A DNA stretch of 64,000 bases from Toxotes chatareus (GCA_016801885.1 CM028884.1:22740864-22804863); one strand, 5' to 3'. Numbered from the stretch's first letter, positions 37,001-49,554 are shown. The notes: generated by a model from the letters alone, not told the origin. Numbers and translations are program-made.

Positions 37001-37430
37001 ATGCAGCTTTCACAGCAAGCCTTATCCTGTCTTTCTTGCCCGGATCTCAAAAGAACTGTTTGCTTGAGTGAGTCATCTGATCTGGGGAATAACTCCTTGA
37101 GCAATACATATTTCTCTCTTCTCCTGCAAAAGCTACAGCTGAATCAGGCCTGATTTTAAACCTTTCATAACCTCATGATCTTGTGCGTTTCTTCCAGCTG
37201 TTGAGTTTCCTGTCTGTTACCTACCTTGGGACAGAAAGTATGAATAAATGACTATCTTCACATAAATGTTCTCCTTCATGATCTGGATCAAAGTCTGTAA
37301 TTCTTCCTATTGTTATTCCATATGAACTTAAAGAAAATAAATCCAGTGTCCCTGTTTGGCTATGGCATTTGTCTTCATTCGTATCAAATATATTTCAAGA
37401 GGATCTTGCATTTAACCTTATATACCAAAA
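37001..37430. other. Non-coding, nothing recognised
   Basis: AT-rich sequence between the Tc1-like element and the retroelement remnant. No supported feature. Confidence 0.5.
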
Positions 37431-37434
37431 AATA

Positions 37435-37850
37435 ACAGAATTCCCTGTGAGTACCTGCCTGTCCAGTAGTAGTCCTCAGTCACCTGAGGTTCACCTGCCA
37501 GCACACCTGCCTCTAATTCCTCATTATCAGCCATTCAGTGTATATACCTGCCCCCCATTACTAGTCCTCTGTCTGTTGTGTCCTTGTAGTGTTGCAGTTT
37601 TTGTTCTTCCCTTCTCATTGTTTGGATTGGTTTGCCCTCTTGCTGCCTTCTTACCATGTTGCTGACTGACCACTGCCTTGAATCAAGTAAATATCATTAT
37701 ATTCCTTGCCTGCTCTCTTACTGAGTCTTGGTTTTGGGTTCAAACATCACCAACCAGAAACATTACAATACAAAAACTGACAAGAGGATGGAACAAGCAC
37801 CTACAACATCAGAGTTATTTGTAGAGCTGTGGGGGAGAAATAGGGATTTA
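37435..37850 (+). mobile_element. Probable LTR retroelement remnant (LTR end plus start of gag)
   Basis: The phrases 'cacctgcctctaattcctcattatcagccattcagtgtatatacctg', 'cctgctctcttactgagtcttggttttggg' and 'aacattacaatac', followed at 37786 by an ATG opening MEQAPTTSELFVELWG and then a stop, resemble the end of a fish gypsy-like LTR, the untranslated leader and the first residues of gag. No reverse transcriptase or second LTR is present. The match is from recall, so treat the family as unconfirmed. Confidence 0.4.
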
Positions 37851-39305
37851 TGAAACTCGTTCAACAGATTTTAAAAAGGTACAAGATGTGCTAAGATGAG
37901 ATTTTCTGAGCTAACAGACTTGTTTTTCAGACATGAAACTGAGACATAATTATTTTTATGTCATTTTTTATATATGACTAATTTTCATTACAAGTAAACC
38001 TGAGTAGAGTCAATTAAAGTAACAATAATGTGAAGATAAAATGCTTTATAAGGAGAATTTGTGTTTTTTTTCCCCTCTCCTAAATCAAATATCTTTTCAA
38101 ATCCAGACCTTCAGGACTGGAGTCTCCAGAGGTCTCCTAACCACGGCCCAGAAAGAAAATGGACGACCTTCCTGAACACATATCATTCGTCTTCCAGGTC
38201 AGCCACACATGTTTCTAATCTAACTCTTAATTCTGCATGTCTTCATGCTTTACTGAGCTGGAGCCAGCCAGAAAACATGAAGGAGGTGCCATAACCTTTA
38301 CATGTGCTCTCCATAATGTGTCAGCAGAAAAACACATGTCCTCTCCCTCTGCTTGTGTACAGGTTAACATATCTTTACAGTCGTGTAAGTGGGAATAGGT
38401 TTGCACTTTGGTCATGTGTGATGATGATAATGGATTGCATCGTGCAAGTGTTCACTCTCTCACACTTTTTTAACCTTCCTTTACCCTTCATGAGGGTAGG
38501 GCGTAGTTAGGTGTACCAAATAAACTGGCAACTGAGTGTATTTTGTAGGTTAACTTCCTGCACTGTACACAGCTTATAATGTCCTTATTTTTTATGGTTG
38601 TATGCAAACTACGTAACACTTAGCAGAGTAGCTGTGGCTGTTGGTAACTGTATTTGGTCTGCTGTCAGAGTCCTGTCTCATTAGTGTGAAGAAGTTGTCC
38701 CTCTGCTTTTACTGCCTGAGATTAGTTGTAGTGCTTTCTCCAGTTAAACTTCATTAGCATAGATATAGATGTTTATTTTATGTTTTTGCACCTCTGGTGA
38801 TAATTTCAAATCTTTGCAGTCTTTAGATGAACATGTTGTTTACACTTACTTCAGTGGCAAAACAGCCTGAAATATTTTAATCATCAGATGCTGAAGAACA
38901 GTCTGCCAGTTTTGGCAAACTCCTGTTCGTGCTTCCCCTGTGGTTTATCTACTCATACTGTCAATAATAAGCACCTCTCTCCTAGACGCAAAGTGCAAAT
39001 CTTTAATCTCCAAGAACATTTTCTTCACTGAGACACAGACACAACCCATTTTCTTTTACTGGCTTTTGACTGTGAGTAATGTGGCCTAACCTAATCTTAA
39101 GATGTTGAAATTACAACCAAATTTACATGGCAGGGTATGTTCTAAACCTTAAGTGCTATTTTGATCCAGACCACACCCTTTTAGTAGATGATATAAGTTT
39201 GACTATGTTTACAACAAAGATTATGAGAGAATGCAAGATTCACTGTTGTCCAGTGAAAATATGGTATTTCACTAAGTTAAAGGACAAGCTAACCTGTTGT
39301 TCAGA
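37851..39305. other. Non-coding, nothing firmly recognised
   Basis: Short frames only. An ATG-led 13-codon stretch with a donor-like end at 38159-38197 was considered and rejected (see rejected list). Confidence 0.4.
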
Positions 39306-39309
39306 GCTG

Positions 39310-39663
39310 AAATGATTGAGCTGATTAATTAATTTGCCATTCGACAGAAGATTAAGTAGCAGCTATTTAATTGGTTCAATTATACAGCAAGCAAAATTAC
39401 CAAGGTTTAACTGGTTCCAGCTTCTCCAGTGTGAGGATTTGCTCCTTTGCTCAGTTTCATATCACTATAAATGCAACATCTCACATTTGGTTACGCAAAA
39501 CAACATATCTGGTGAGCTTTGGGAAATTATACTGGGCATTTTTTACTGGTTCTGACATTTTATGTACCAAAGGAATAGACAGTTAATCAAGACAATAACT
39601 GCCAGATGAATGGTTAATGAAAATAATAATAATAATTAGTTGCTCGATTAGTTGCCTAGTCCT
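39310..39663. mobile_element. hAT-like non-autonomous element remnant
   Basis: The order 'cttctccagtgtgaggatttgctcctttgctc', 'ggtgagctttgggaaattatactgggcattttttactggttctgacattttatgtaccaaa', 'agacagttaatcaagacaataact', 'aatgaaaataataataataattagttgctcgattagttgcctagtcct' matches a very common percomorph element whose end reads '...gttgcagccct'. It is strongly diverged. Frames of 71-73 codons here are chance. Confidence 0.6.
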
Positions 39664-39665
39664 AC

Positions 39666-39722
39666 ATTTTTTTTAATATTATATATATATATTATATATA
39701 TTATATATTTATATATATTATT
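39666..39722. repeat. AT dinucleotide-rich tract
   Basis: Imperfect (TA)n runs broken by extra T residues, directly adjoining the transposon remnant. Confidence 0.85.
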
Positions 39723-40486
39723 TTTTCAGTTCTGTCTTGGTGTAATTCTGACATGTGTATATGTATATTTACAGAGTTATTGTTGTTTGTTGTTCCTTCA
39801 AAGCACAAAGGGCCAGGTGAGTCTTTTAAGAGAGGCTTCGTCCTTTAACCTGAGTTGAGGAGCGTACAGCACAGTATTTTAGCATACTTGTGGCTACTGG
39901 TTAAAAGAGAGGGCTCCTGTGGCCCAGACAGAGAATACGTTTCATGAAATGTTCCTTCAGAGCAGACCAGGACAGAGAGGAGGCAGAGGTTAGGTAGAGA
40001 GCACTGGTGGGGGGTGGTGTTGGTCCCTTTTAATGACTCTACCAGTCAAAGTATGCAGAGGAACCTCTGCTACTGTCGTTAGGGGCCCGGCGTCACACGG
40101 AGGGAGAGAGTCCAATCTACTTCCTTTTAGTCTGCTCAGGAAAAAAGAAAATGATTCAGATAGGAGGAAATTTCCAAGACATTTAGAAGTCAACACATTT
40201 GACTTTTGAGGAAGGACGTCATCTTTCAACATACAAGAATCTCTGATGAAAACAGGAAACTTCTATTACCAGGAGAGGTTTTCTCATTGAGAATGAAATT
40301 GGTTTGGACCACAGAGAGCCTCATGAAGAAAGTCTCAAGAGCTGCACCCCAACACTGGCAGATTGTTATTAAGATTAGACTGAGATAGCTGAGACAGCTT
40401 CATTCATCACTGAATTTAACCTGATAGCTCCAGTTTTGTTGAGTTTGTTATTTGTTATTGTTATTCTGTTAACCTAGAGCTGAACG
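39723..40486. other. Non-coding, nothing recognised
   Basis: Frames of 60-80 codons on both strands without domains, splice context or starts that stand out. Confidence 0.5.
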
Positions 40487-40889
40487 CATTGGTGGAAGAA
40501 ACACTTAAGTAAAAGTAACTTTACCACACAAATAAAACTTATGCATTCAAAATTATATAAGGAAAAGTATAGAAGCATTGGTATCAAAATAAAATACCAA
40601 AGGTGAAAGTACTCATTGTGCAGAGTGGCCCATTTCGGAATAATGTATATGTGTAATGATAATGTATAATATATTGTTGGATTATAACATGATGCATCAA
40701 AGTGTTTAATGCAACTTTAATGTTAGAGCTGGTATGGGTGAGCTAATTCTAATTACTTTGTATACCTCGTGGTGGCTTAAGAAAATGGAACTAGCAGAAA
40801 ATGGAAATTCTCACGTGAATTACAAGTACTTTGAAATTATACCTAAATGCAGTGCATAAGGAAATGTACTTAGTTACTTTCCACCACTA
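40487..40889. mobile_element. hAT-like MITE ('tggtggaag' family)
   Basis: Begins 'cattggtggaagaaacacttaagtaaaagtaac' and ends 'ggaaatgtacttagttactttccaccacta', so the ends are an imperfect inverted repeat (TGGTGGAA / TTTCCACCA). Internal phrases 'aaagtactcattgtgcagagtggcccatttcggaataatgtatat' and 'gattataacatgatgcatcaaagtg' are those of an abundant percomorph non-autonomous hAT element. No transposase sequence is present. I could not find a clean 8 bp target duplication. Confidence 0.75.
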
Positions 40890-43090
40890 TAGAACTGACA
40901 ATATGTTTCGGCCAGTTTTTATAACCGGTTTTAGGTCTTGAGAAGTGTCTAACTATTGAGCTAAAAAAGACAAACTGTATCTGATATAAAGTTAAAGCTA
41001 ATATTATTTGCATCATGCATTTGAACAATGAATGAAAAGACAGTGTTGCAGGGTTGAAGAGATTAACTACACCCCTGAAATCTTTGTACTTATCTCGGTC
41101 ATTTACTGAACTGTGACCCTATTCTGGGTTCTGGCTCCAGCAGACATGAGTTGGTGTAATCTTATCTGGTGTTTGTAGTTCAGCATTGCTTGTTCTATTT
41201 CTAGCTTTATAGCCTCTGTCCGGGGATTGACTCCAGCTTGGTGCAGTAATTGATGGTGTGTCAGGTCAGGATGCTGATTTTATTTATGTTTTTGTTCTGA
41301 ACTCACATAACATATTAGTCATTTTAATGAATTTCACAAAGAAGTATGTTTGTGCTGGTGAAGTAAAGTTGTGCTGGTCAAACTGGTCTGATTCTGTTGG
41401 GACCCTGTTTTGATCAGGCTGGTTCTTCTTCATGCCCTGGCAAAGACAGCATCTACACAGTACAAGCACAATTTACTTTATGTACCAAGAGATTGATCTT
41501 AGTTCAAAGCTAACTTTGCTGCTGACGCCAGTCATTTGTCCCTTCACTGGGCCTGGGAATCAAATGAAGTCTGGAATGACTGAGGTGCAGCACCAGGTTA
41601 TGTTCTTGGGTGTTCCTGGGTGTTCTTTGCCCTGTAATTGACACGATGAGGTCAGCTAATGAATGTTGTGTGGAAAAACAACAAATACTGACGATTACAG
41701 GAACTTTGACAGACATGACTGACACAAGTGTATTTTTAGAATCTGTTCCATCTCTTTTTCCAGACTATGAGATTAAATTAATATGTGCAGTATGTGACGG
41801 GTCACATGTTGTGATGAACACAGAGAATCTTCACCCTTTATAGCATCTTTCAGCTCATTGTTTTGGTTTTGCAGCCCTTGACTTTGCTGTTTTGGCTCTC
41901 ACTCACTACTCTCATAGTGTTATTTTAGGCCACACCAAGCAGCTGTTATCAGTGAATAAGCTCTGAAAACTCAGTACACTACCTGCTCAGTACCAAACAG
42001 CAGGCAAAGTTAGCAATTAGTTTGTGAACATAGTGGTGCATTTAGCTCCTGAGGACCCCAACAGTTTCCTCAGGAGTTGGCAGAGGACAAAAAACAGAGC
42101 CAAAAGAGAGCGGAGATGGACTTGCATTTGACCAGGCCAGAAAGCTTTAAATGGATTATAATGCTGTATCTGTATCTGCTGGATGTATAAATGAATAGCT
42201 GTTTGCTGACTGACTTTATGTTCCCACTGAAACAAGGTTCTGCTTAATCTCTCATTTTTATTTATACTGACATGAGCTGAATGTTTGAAATAATATAATA
42301 TTCACTCAGCAATCTGTCTGAAATCTGTGCCAAATTTGCACTGTGTGATTGCACATATTAAATGGCCTACAAATACACTGCCAGACTTGTAAATGCAGCT
42401 GGTCTGTTAGCATTACATAACAAAATGTAGATGCATAGCTGCACAAGATGAAAAAACATGGAACAGAATGTAAAACATTTGACAGTAAAACAATTTAACT
42501 CAAGGTCTGCTTACTTGAGAGAATATTTTCAAATGATTTCATTTGAGTAAACTGCTTCCTCAAATGCTATAAATTAGAAATGTTACAATTTGATGCTACA
42601 GATGTCAATATAAATAAAAAATAAATAATAATATGACATTAAAGCGAGAAAAATCAGTCAAGAACTACTGTAAATGTTCTTGCTGTAAATGCTCTTATAT
42701 GCACTTTAGGGTGCTTTATTTAAAACCCATTAGAATGCCAGTGTGCAGTATCAGGATCACATACTGTATCTCCTTCTGTCGTCAGCATGTACTGTATATT
42801 CATGCAGAGCAGTGAAACAGAAACATACTGAGAGTGGAGGAGAAGACAAATACAACAGTTTGACTCAATCAGCATTGATCTTGAACACAGGGGAGTCGAT
42901 TTATTAACACCAGCATTTGTTACTCAGACCGCCTGACTGGCCCTCTTTCATATGTAGCACTATTTAATAACCACTGCGTGTCATGGTTGTACAATGAAGG
43001 TGATAAATTATAAGGATAATGGTGTAATGAGAGGACACTGTGGCACACTGCTGAGAGAGGAGGGAGGAGAGGCAGGGGTGCTGGAGGCAG
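40890..43090. other. Intergenic sequence upstream of cilp
   Basis: No coding feature supported. The last few hundred bases may hold cilp regulatory sites, but only the TATA box below is clear. Confidence 0.5.
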
Positions 43091-43095
43091 AGCGG

Positions 43096-43103
43096 TATAA
43101 AAG
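43096..43103 (+). promoter_or_regulatory. cilp: TATA box of cilp
   Basis: TATAAAAG sits about 130 bp upstream of a good splice donor ('caagaag/gtaagg', exon end 43227). Transcription would start near 43127, giving a non-coding first exon of about 100 bp. A TATA box fits a tissue-restricted extracellular-matrix gene. Placement relies on the downstream gene structure. Confidence 0.6.
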
Positions 43104-43126
43104 AGACAGTGAAGGAGTTTGTTGAA

Positions 43127-43227
43127 CCAGAGTGAAGAGCAGACGTGGTGGACAGAAAAAAGAGAGAAAGAGTAAAGAAGGGCATTCCTCTCGAAAAATA
43201 AAACAGGATTGTGAACTCAACAAGAAG
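43127..43227 (+). other. cilp: Probable non-coding first exon of cilp
   Basis: Bounded by the expected start about 30 bp after the TATA box and the donor GTAAGG at 43228. It has no ATG in frame with the signal peptide. The next exon, carrying the start codon, begins after an acceptor near 44146 ('cttaccaccag'). Confidence 0.5.
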
Positions 43228-44249
43228 GTAAGGAAAAAAAATGATAAATAAGTTTTTTTTTTCCATATCAAGCAGCAAACTATGTACTTTAAATTATACA
43301 GGCAGAGGAAGGAATTTAGCAATCTCAATGTAACTCAATGGATATTGTATGCATGATTAAAAACAGTATCAGTACTGTAATAAACTGCATCAACTGCTTT
43401 AGTGGTTTAAGTTGAACTATGTTCCAGAAAGTGAACAGTTCATTCTAATTAGAGAGCCTGTGATTTGAATAGTACTATCATTTGCAATTTAAATCACTTT
43501 AGTCTTTATTTCAGATCACTGTTGGTAACTTGCATATCCGCTAATGGCCTCTATTAGATTACACTGCACTCTAACCTATTGCATGTAACTCTTCCTGTCT
43601 GAACTCAATGAATGTATTAATTATTTTGTCAATATTCTCAATGTTCTTTCACCTTAAAAGCAAAGGTGACTAATTAGTCTGCTGTGTACAATTCTGCCAG
43701 TGTACAAATATTAATCTTGCATTGTGTGTGTGTGTGGGTGTTTGGATTGTGTTGCCAGTGTTTCGTCAGTGGATGCAGAAATGTTTGAGTGTTCCCCTGA
43801 CGAATGATGATGGCTAACACAGATGTGTAATCTGAGCGGGGGGGCTCTGTCCAGCCATGTTTTTTCACCCTAAAACCTCAAAGACAAAAAGCACGGAACA
43901 TATCCTTAAAGACACATTTTTTTGTTCTTGATAGAAACTGTTGCAACTGTTGTTGTATTTGCTTCATTAACGTTTAACACTAAAACTTCATATAAGTATC
44001 TGTCGTAGTTTTTTTGTGTAATTGTCTCATATGTACAAGTGTGTATGGTATGTGTTAAAAACAAAATTAAACTGCTACACTGGAAACATGGATCATTGGT
44101 TCCTGTTATGTTCCTTCACCATGTTTTATCATTATCTTACCACCAGGACTTTCTGCTGCTGGAATCTATCTTCTTTTGAGTTCCTGGTGTGAAACCCACA
44201 TTTCCAGAGGTGAAAGTTCAAGGGCCAAGCATAGCAACAGAGAGTGAAA

Positions 44250-47200
44250 ATGTCACTGAGGGGTCTTGTCCTCATCCTGGGAATCACAGCAGCCACTGTT
44301 GTTACTGCTAGAGGTTGGTCTCTCACAAAGATGCTGAGACTCTGCAACAGAATGAGACTGGAGACAGGCTGAGAAATGACAAATTTGCACTAGTTGTTTT
44401 TACAGCTGAAAGTATGTTCCTGTTTGCAAATTTATACTCAAACTAAATTGCCATGTTTCCTAAATCACTGTTATCCACATAGCTGCACTCATATGAAGTT
44501 TCATTTTCAAAGCACAGCTCTTACATACATACCTGCTGCTGGGTACATTGTACTCAAGATTAACATTACAGTAAATATTGATTTATTGCAGAATCAGAAA
44601 CGTTTTTTGGTTCACAAGTCAATATGTATTTATCTTTGAGGTGTCTCACCCAGCACACATATAGTTAAAACAAAAATATATACCAAGAACAGCACATCAG
44701 ACAGAAGACTGGCTGCCCAATCACTATTGTTGTTGTTCATGTTTATGGAAAATGCAATTCGCACACTTTCAATGTTCCTTTCAAGAAAACAACATTTGGA
44801 GTAGTAACTAAAGCACATTGCCAGATATGAGTATATGGGTATGAACGCGTGCCACACAAATCATGTGAGATACAGTTAAGACATTGAACATATGCTTTGA
44901 TTTGTCTGTTGCAGGATCATGGAGAAGGGACAGCAAAGAGTCTGGTCCTGCTGTTTACCACTCTGATGGTAACTTTTGTTCTGAAATTCTAAAAAAAAAT
45001 ATGTATTCAAAAAGTGTAAACTATTTTTGTTGGTTTAGTCCTATTCCTAACTTATGGTAGATATGCTGAGCACAGTAAGTATGAGGTGCTTTTCAGGCCA
45101 TGTACTCTCTATGTCTCTAGAAAACTATGAGTGGACAACATGGTTCAATGTTGATCACCCCGGAGGTCGTGGAGACTATGAGCAGCTGGAAGCCATTCGC
45201 TTCTATTACCGTGCCCGAGTGTGTGAGACTCCACGGGCAATCGAAGCCAGAACCACCGAATGGGTCCTAGCCCGTGAAACTGGGGAGAAAGTCCATGCAG
45301 ACCCCACTGTGGGCTTCTGGTGCCTCAATGAGGAGCAAGGTCCCGAACGCAACTGCTCCAACTATGCAGTCCGCTTCCTCTGCCCCAAAGGTTTGGTCTC
45401 GTAACATCTTTGATATCCATCAAGACATCAAAATTTGGTCTCAGTGTAAAATCCTGCACTCTTGAGTCCTGTACCTCAAAAGCTTGAGCATTATTCATGT
45501 TTTTCTTTCCAGCAACTAACAGTGTGAACATTCAGGGTACCTGGGGCCCGTGGTCAGACTGGAGCCCATGTACTGCCCTCTGCGGTGAAGTGGGAGTCCA
45601 ACTTCGCTCCAGAAACTGCAAAGCTCGCTCACTGCCTTGCAATGGATCTACAGTAGAAGAGAAAGCTTGCAATGGACCTGAATGCCCAAAGACTGGTGAG
45701 TGTAGTCAGTTGGACAGACTCTTCTGCAGTTTAGCATTACCTCAACTGATATTTATACATTTATATCAACTGATATAATTTAGCAAAAAGGAATAGCTAA
45801 CCTGTGAACCACTAAACTCTGTATTTGTTTTATTCTATTCTTTAGATTGTTTCTTACAGTGTGAGATGGGGAGGGTGAATGCTGAGTGTGACGCATGTAT
45901 GTGTGAAGAGCACATCCTGTTGGGTTCTGTACGTGGTGCTGGAGGTCTCACTGCTGAAGGGGCTACCATCCTTCGATATGGCAAGCTCCTTACCCTTACT
46001 GACCACAATGGACATTTCCGCATCCCTGGTATCTGTCCTGATGGAAACACCACACTGACAGTCAGCCTGCAGGGTCATGCCACCCTTAACATTGTTGTGC
46101 CCCATAGCGCTGAACGCACCTCAGTCCTCAGTGTCCAGCTGAAAAGAACAGGTACAATAGATGTCTGTGGATTTACAGAAGAAATATTTTATGACAGTTA
46201 TATATAGGGTAATATGTTATTTTATCTCCAATTGTCATTTGTCAGAGAAGCTTCATGTGTTGAGCAACCCTGAGAGCAAGGCCAGGAGGCAGGGACAAAC
46301 TGCTGCCTTCTGCTGCAAAGTGGCAGGAACACCACAGCCAGACAAGTACCAATGGTAGGACAGACCACACAACTTTAGACTCCCAAAGAATCATTTCATG
46401 TTTTATTAATTTAAAAATGTGATATGTTTATTTATTTCTGAAATATTTTCCTTCATTTCTGCTTCCTGTCTTTCCTACTGTGCAACAGGTTTCATAACAA
46501 CAGTCTTGTGGGGAATCAGTCTGAGAGCACTTTGGTCCTGAAAGATCTACATCCTGAACAGGCTGGGGAGTACTACTGCCGAGCAAGTGGTCCATCTGGG
46601 GTTATTAAGACCAAACCAGCTACTCTTAAAGTCTTAGGTGTGTTCTCTATATATTGATAAACATATTAAATAGGCACGAATGTGAAAAAACAGACTTTGT
46701 CAGCATTAAGTAGAATAAAATCAATGGGGTACATACTGAATTTTACTTTAAAAGATGGCACATATGATCAAACTAAATCAACATTTTGATTTCTGCATCT
46801 CAAACACAGGTAGAAATGAGAATTCATGTAACCCCAATCCCGAATCCCACCTCATCCGTCTTCCACATGACTGCTACCAAAACAGCACATACTCGTTCTA
46901 CTATGACGTGGGCAAGTGCCCCTCAAGCACATGTGCTGGGCGGCTGGACAATGGCATCAGATGTAAAGACAAAGTGGCCTACTGCTGTGGTGTGAAAAAG
47001 ATGGAGGAGAGACAGCTAACATGTCAGGGCTACCAACTGCCCACCATGGTGGTGACTGAGTGTGGCTGCCAGAAATGTGTGGACACCAAGGCTATTGTGC
47101 ACGGTAGAGCCATTGCTGCAGACAACGGTGAGCCAATGAGGTTTGGCCATATCTTTATGAATGGGGTCAGAATCAGCCGTACAGGCTACAAAGGTACCTT

Positions 47201-49169
47201 CTCCATCCAGGTCCCTCCAGACACAGAGAGGCTAGTCCTGACTTTTGTGGACAACATGCAAAAATTTGTCAACACCACAAAGGTACTTCCATTCAACACC
47301 AAAGGAGGGGCTGTTTATCACGAGATCAAACTTCTAAGAAAAAAAGCTCCTGTTACCATCAGCTCCACAGAAACCAATACTCTGGAGCTTGGGGAGGTGG
47401 ATGGCCAGGAGGCAATGGTTCAGATCCAGATTCCTCCCCATTCCTTCTATAAGGAGAATGGAGAAGTCTTCATGGGTAATGTCAGCGCTAGTGTAACGTT
47501 TCTTGACCCAAGAGACGTCTCCACAGCTGCTGCAGCTCAAAGTGATCTAAATTTTGTAGGAGGTGAAGGAGATACCCTGCCACTGAGAACCTATGGTATG
47601 TTCTCAGTTGACTTCAGGGGTGAGGAAAACAATGAGCCCCTGAACGCAGGTGAAGTGAATGTGTTCCTGGATTCTGCTCAGGTGAAGATGCATGAGCACC
47701 TCAACACCATGAAACTGTGGTCACTGAACCCCGATACTGGTCTGTGGGAGGAAGAGGGAAGTCTGCAGTTGGAGAAGAAAAGAAGAGGCAAAAGGGAGGA
47801 GAGAACCTTTCTGATCGGAAACATGGAGATCAGAGAGAGACGGCTATTTAACCTGGATGTCCCCGAGAACCGAAGGTGTTATGTGAAAGTGAGGGCCTTC
47901 CGCAGTGAGCGATTCATGCCCAGTGAGCAGGTGGAGGGAGTTGTGGTGAGTCTCATAAACATGGAGCCCACAGCTGGTTACTCCTCTAACCCACGTGCCT
48001 GGGGCAGATTTGACAGCGTTGTCACTGGCCCCAGTGGTGCCTGTCTTCCTGCCTTCTGTGATGAACAAAAAGCTGACGCCTACTCTGCCTATGTCATGGC
48101 CAACCTTGGAGGGGAGGAACTAGAGGCTGTCCCCTCTGCTCCCAAACTCAATCCCAACCTTGTTGGAGTTCCCCAACCTTACCTGGGTAAACTGAACTAC
48201 AGGCGATCTGATCATGAAGACCCCCGGGTGAAGAAAACTGCATTCAGCATCAATGTGGCAAAACCAAGTGCCAACACAGCCGAGGAAGGCAACGGACCAG
48301 TGTATGCATTTGAGAAATTGAAAGAATGTGAGGAGGCCCCATTCAGTGCAGCACACTTCCGTTTCTCGAGAGTGGAAGGAGACCGCTATGATTACAACAC
48401 AGTGCCGTTCAATGAAGATGACCCCATGAGCTGGACGGAGGATTACCTGAGCTGGTGGCCCAAGCCCATGGAATATCGGGCTTGCTATATTAAAGTCAAA
48501 ATCAATAGCCCACATGAGATAAATGTGCGGTCCCGCAACATGGGTGGCACCCATCCGAAGACAGTGGGCCAGCTGTATGGCCTCCGAGACACACGCAGCA
48601 TCCGTGACATGGACCAGACAACTGTGTCAGCTGTGTGCTTGGAGTTCAAGTGCAGTGGGATGCTGTATGATCAGGAACGTGTCGATCGCACCCTGGTTAA
48701 GGTGATTCCACAAGGAAGCTGTAAGAGAGACCACGTCAACACAATGCTTCAGGAGTATCTGGTCAACCACCTGCCTCTAGCAGTCAACAACGACACCAAT
48801 GAGTTCACCATGCTAGCGCCTCTTGACCCTCTGGGCCATAACTACGGAATTTACACAGTGACAGACCAGGATCCCCGCACAGCCAAAGAGATCGCACTTG
48901 GACGCTGCTTTGATGGCACTTCTGATGGTACATCTCGCGTTATGAAGAGCAACGAGGGCGTGGCACTGACATTTACCTGTGGGGATCGTGAAGTGACACG
49001 CCAGAGTGTTTTCCAGGCCCTGCAGAGTTCTCAAGGTCAGACAGTAACAAGTGTGGTGAGAGGAGAAGGCAGGCAGAACCGGCGCCGGCAGAGGGCCAAT
49101 GCACCTCGCAGCAGTCGTAGGCGTAGCACCAGAAATCCTACAGGAAGACGCACAGGAGCCAAAAGTTAA
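44250..49169 (+). CDS. cilp: Cartilage intermediate layer protein (CILP), complete
   Basis: Secreted cartilage-matrix proprotein; in mammals the N-terminal half binds and restrains TGF-beta and IGF-1 signalling. Coding exons: 44250-44313, 44915-44968, 45121-45390, 45513-45695, 45846-46151, 46246-46354, 46489-46637, 46810-49169. All have GT-AG ends and join in phase to 1164 residues (human CILP is 1184). Order: signal peptide (about 1-21, MSLRGLVLILGITAATVVTA), mucin2-type WxxW domain (about 43-129, from EWTTWF), thrombospondin type 1 repeat (about 138-188, WGPWSDWSPC), a cysteine-rich and carboxypeptidase-regulatory-like stretch (191-292), an Ig-like domain (293-378; cysteines in FCCKVAG and EYYCRAS), then the long C-terminal region in one exon. 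The start is the only ATG giving a signal peptide in frame. The sequence follows human CILP1 closely, and neighbours eif3j and strc are 15q genes, so I prefer cilp over cilp2. Confidence 0.93.
45097..45120 (+). other. cilp: Possible alternative acceptor extension of the cilp WxxW exon
   Basis: Two acceptors precede this exon: 'gcttttcag' ending at 45096 and 'tgtctctag' ending at 45120. They are 24 bp apart, and the extra sequence is open in the correct phase (adding eight residues, GHVLSMSL in part). I used the downstream site in the main model. Confidence 0.4.
46810..49169 (+). CDS. cilp: cilp last coding exon: C-terminal two thirds with furin site
   Basis: The exon begins after 'ctcaaacacag' (46809) and encodes residues 379-1164. 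It opens with the conserved CNPNPESHLIRLPHDC segment and runs through the cysteine cluster (YCCGVKKMEE..CGCQKC) to a dibasic site RRGKR (47781-47795, residues 703-707). In the family this is where furin-type cleavage separates the N-terminal CILP chain from the C-terminal chain, which resembles porcine nucleotide pyrophosphohydrolase; here that chain would be 457 residues. The 3' end is very arginine-rich (RRRQRANAPRSSRRRSTRN), then stop TAA at 49167-49169. The upstream open sequence from 46755 is intron. Confidence 0.92.
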
Positions 49170-49554
49170 ACAACAACACTGAAGGTCAACATGGAGACCA
49201 AATGAATACCTACGATGGAGATAAGTGGATAATGTTAAAGTTGATAAAAGTTTTGATACAAACATATGATTTTTTTTTTTTTTCAAATTAAGTGACCTAA
49301 ACAAATGTAACAAAGCTAGGCCTATTTCTTGCAGCTTCTTCCCAAAGAATAGTTGCATTGTTTTTCTGTCTCTTTATATTTTCAAATGTACTGTGGTAAA
49401 TATTTACTTGAAAGTGTAAATAGAGTATTTATTACACGTGCCTTTAAAAATCAGTAATCAGTGAGTGCTGTGCTATTACATTTAAGATTATTTCAATGAT
49501 GGTGTAAACAGAGACAGAAACACAACATATCCTTTTGACCAGTGATTTATTAAA
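49170..49554 (+). other. cilp: cilp 3' UTR
   Basis: Non-coding sequence after the TAA, with a T run at 49270-49283. The nearest clear signal is ATTAAA at 49549-49554; an AATAAA further on at 50294-50299 would lie inside the convergent eif3j 3' UTR. Frames on the - strand through here (to 49358) are shadows of cilp. Confidence 0.5.
49546..49554. other. Overlapping poly(A) signals for both strands
   Basis: TTTATTAAA reads ATTAAA on the + strand (49549-49554) and AATAAA on the - strand (49546-49551). It could serve cilp on one strand and a long eif3j transcript on the other. A second - strand AATAAA at 49955-49960 is nearer to the eif3j stop. Confidence 0.4.

Noticed and set aside
38159..38197. 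ATG-led 13-codon stretch MDDLPEHISFVFQ followed by a donor-like GTCAGC
   Set aside because: Too short, no recognised family, no downstream exon found in the expected phase; the donor is only moderate.
46755..46809. Upstream extension of the long cilp frame, with its own ATG
   Set aside because: It is intron: an acceptor at 46809 joins the conserved sequence in phase with the previous exon.
43096..49169. Calling the gene cilp2
   Set aside because: Residues around the furin site and the C-terminal half follow human CILP1 closely, and the neighbours are 15q genes, not the 19p13 neighbours of CILP2.
48120..49358. Antisense frames of 144 and 181 codons
   Set aside because: Shadows of the cilp coding exon.
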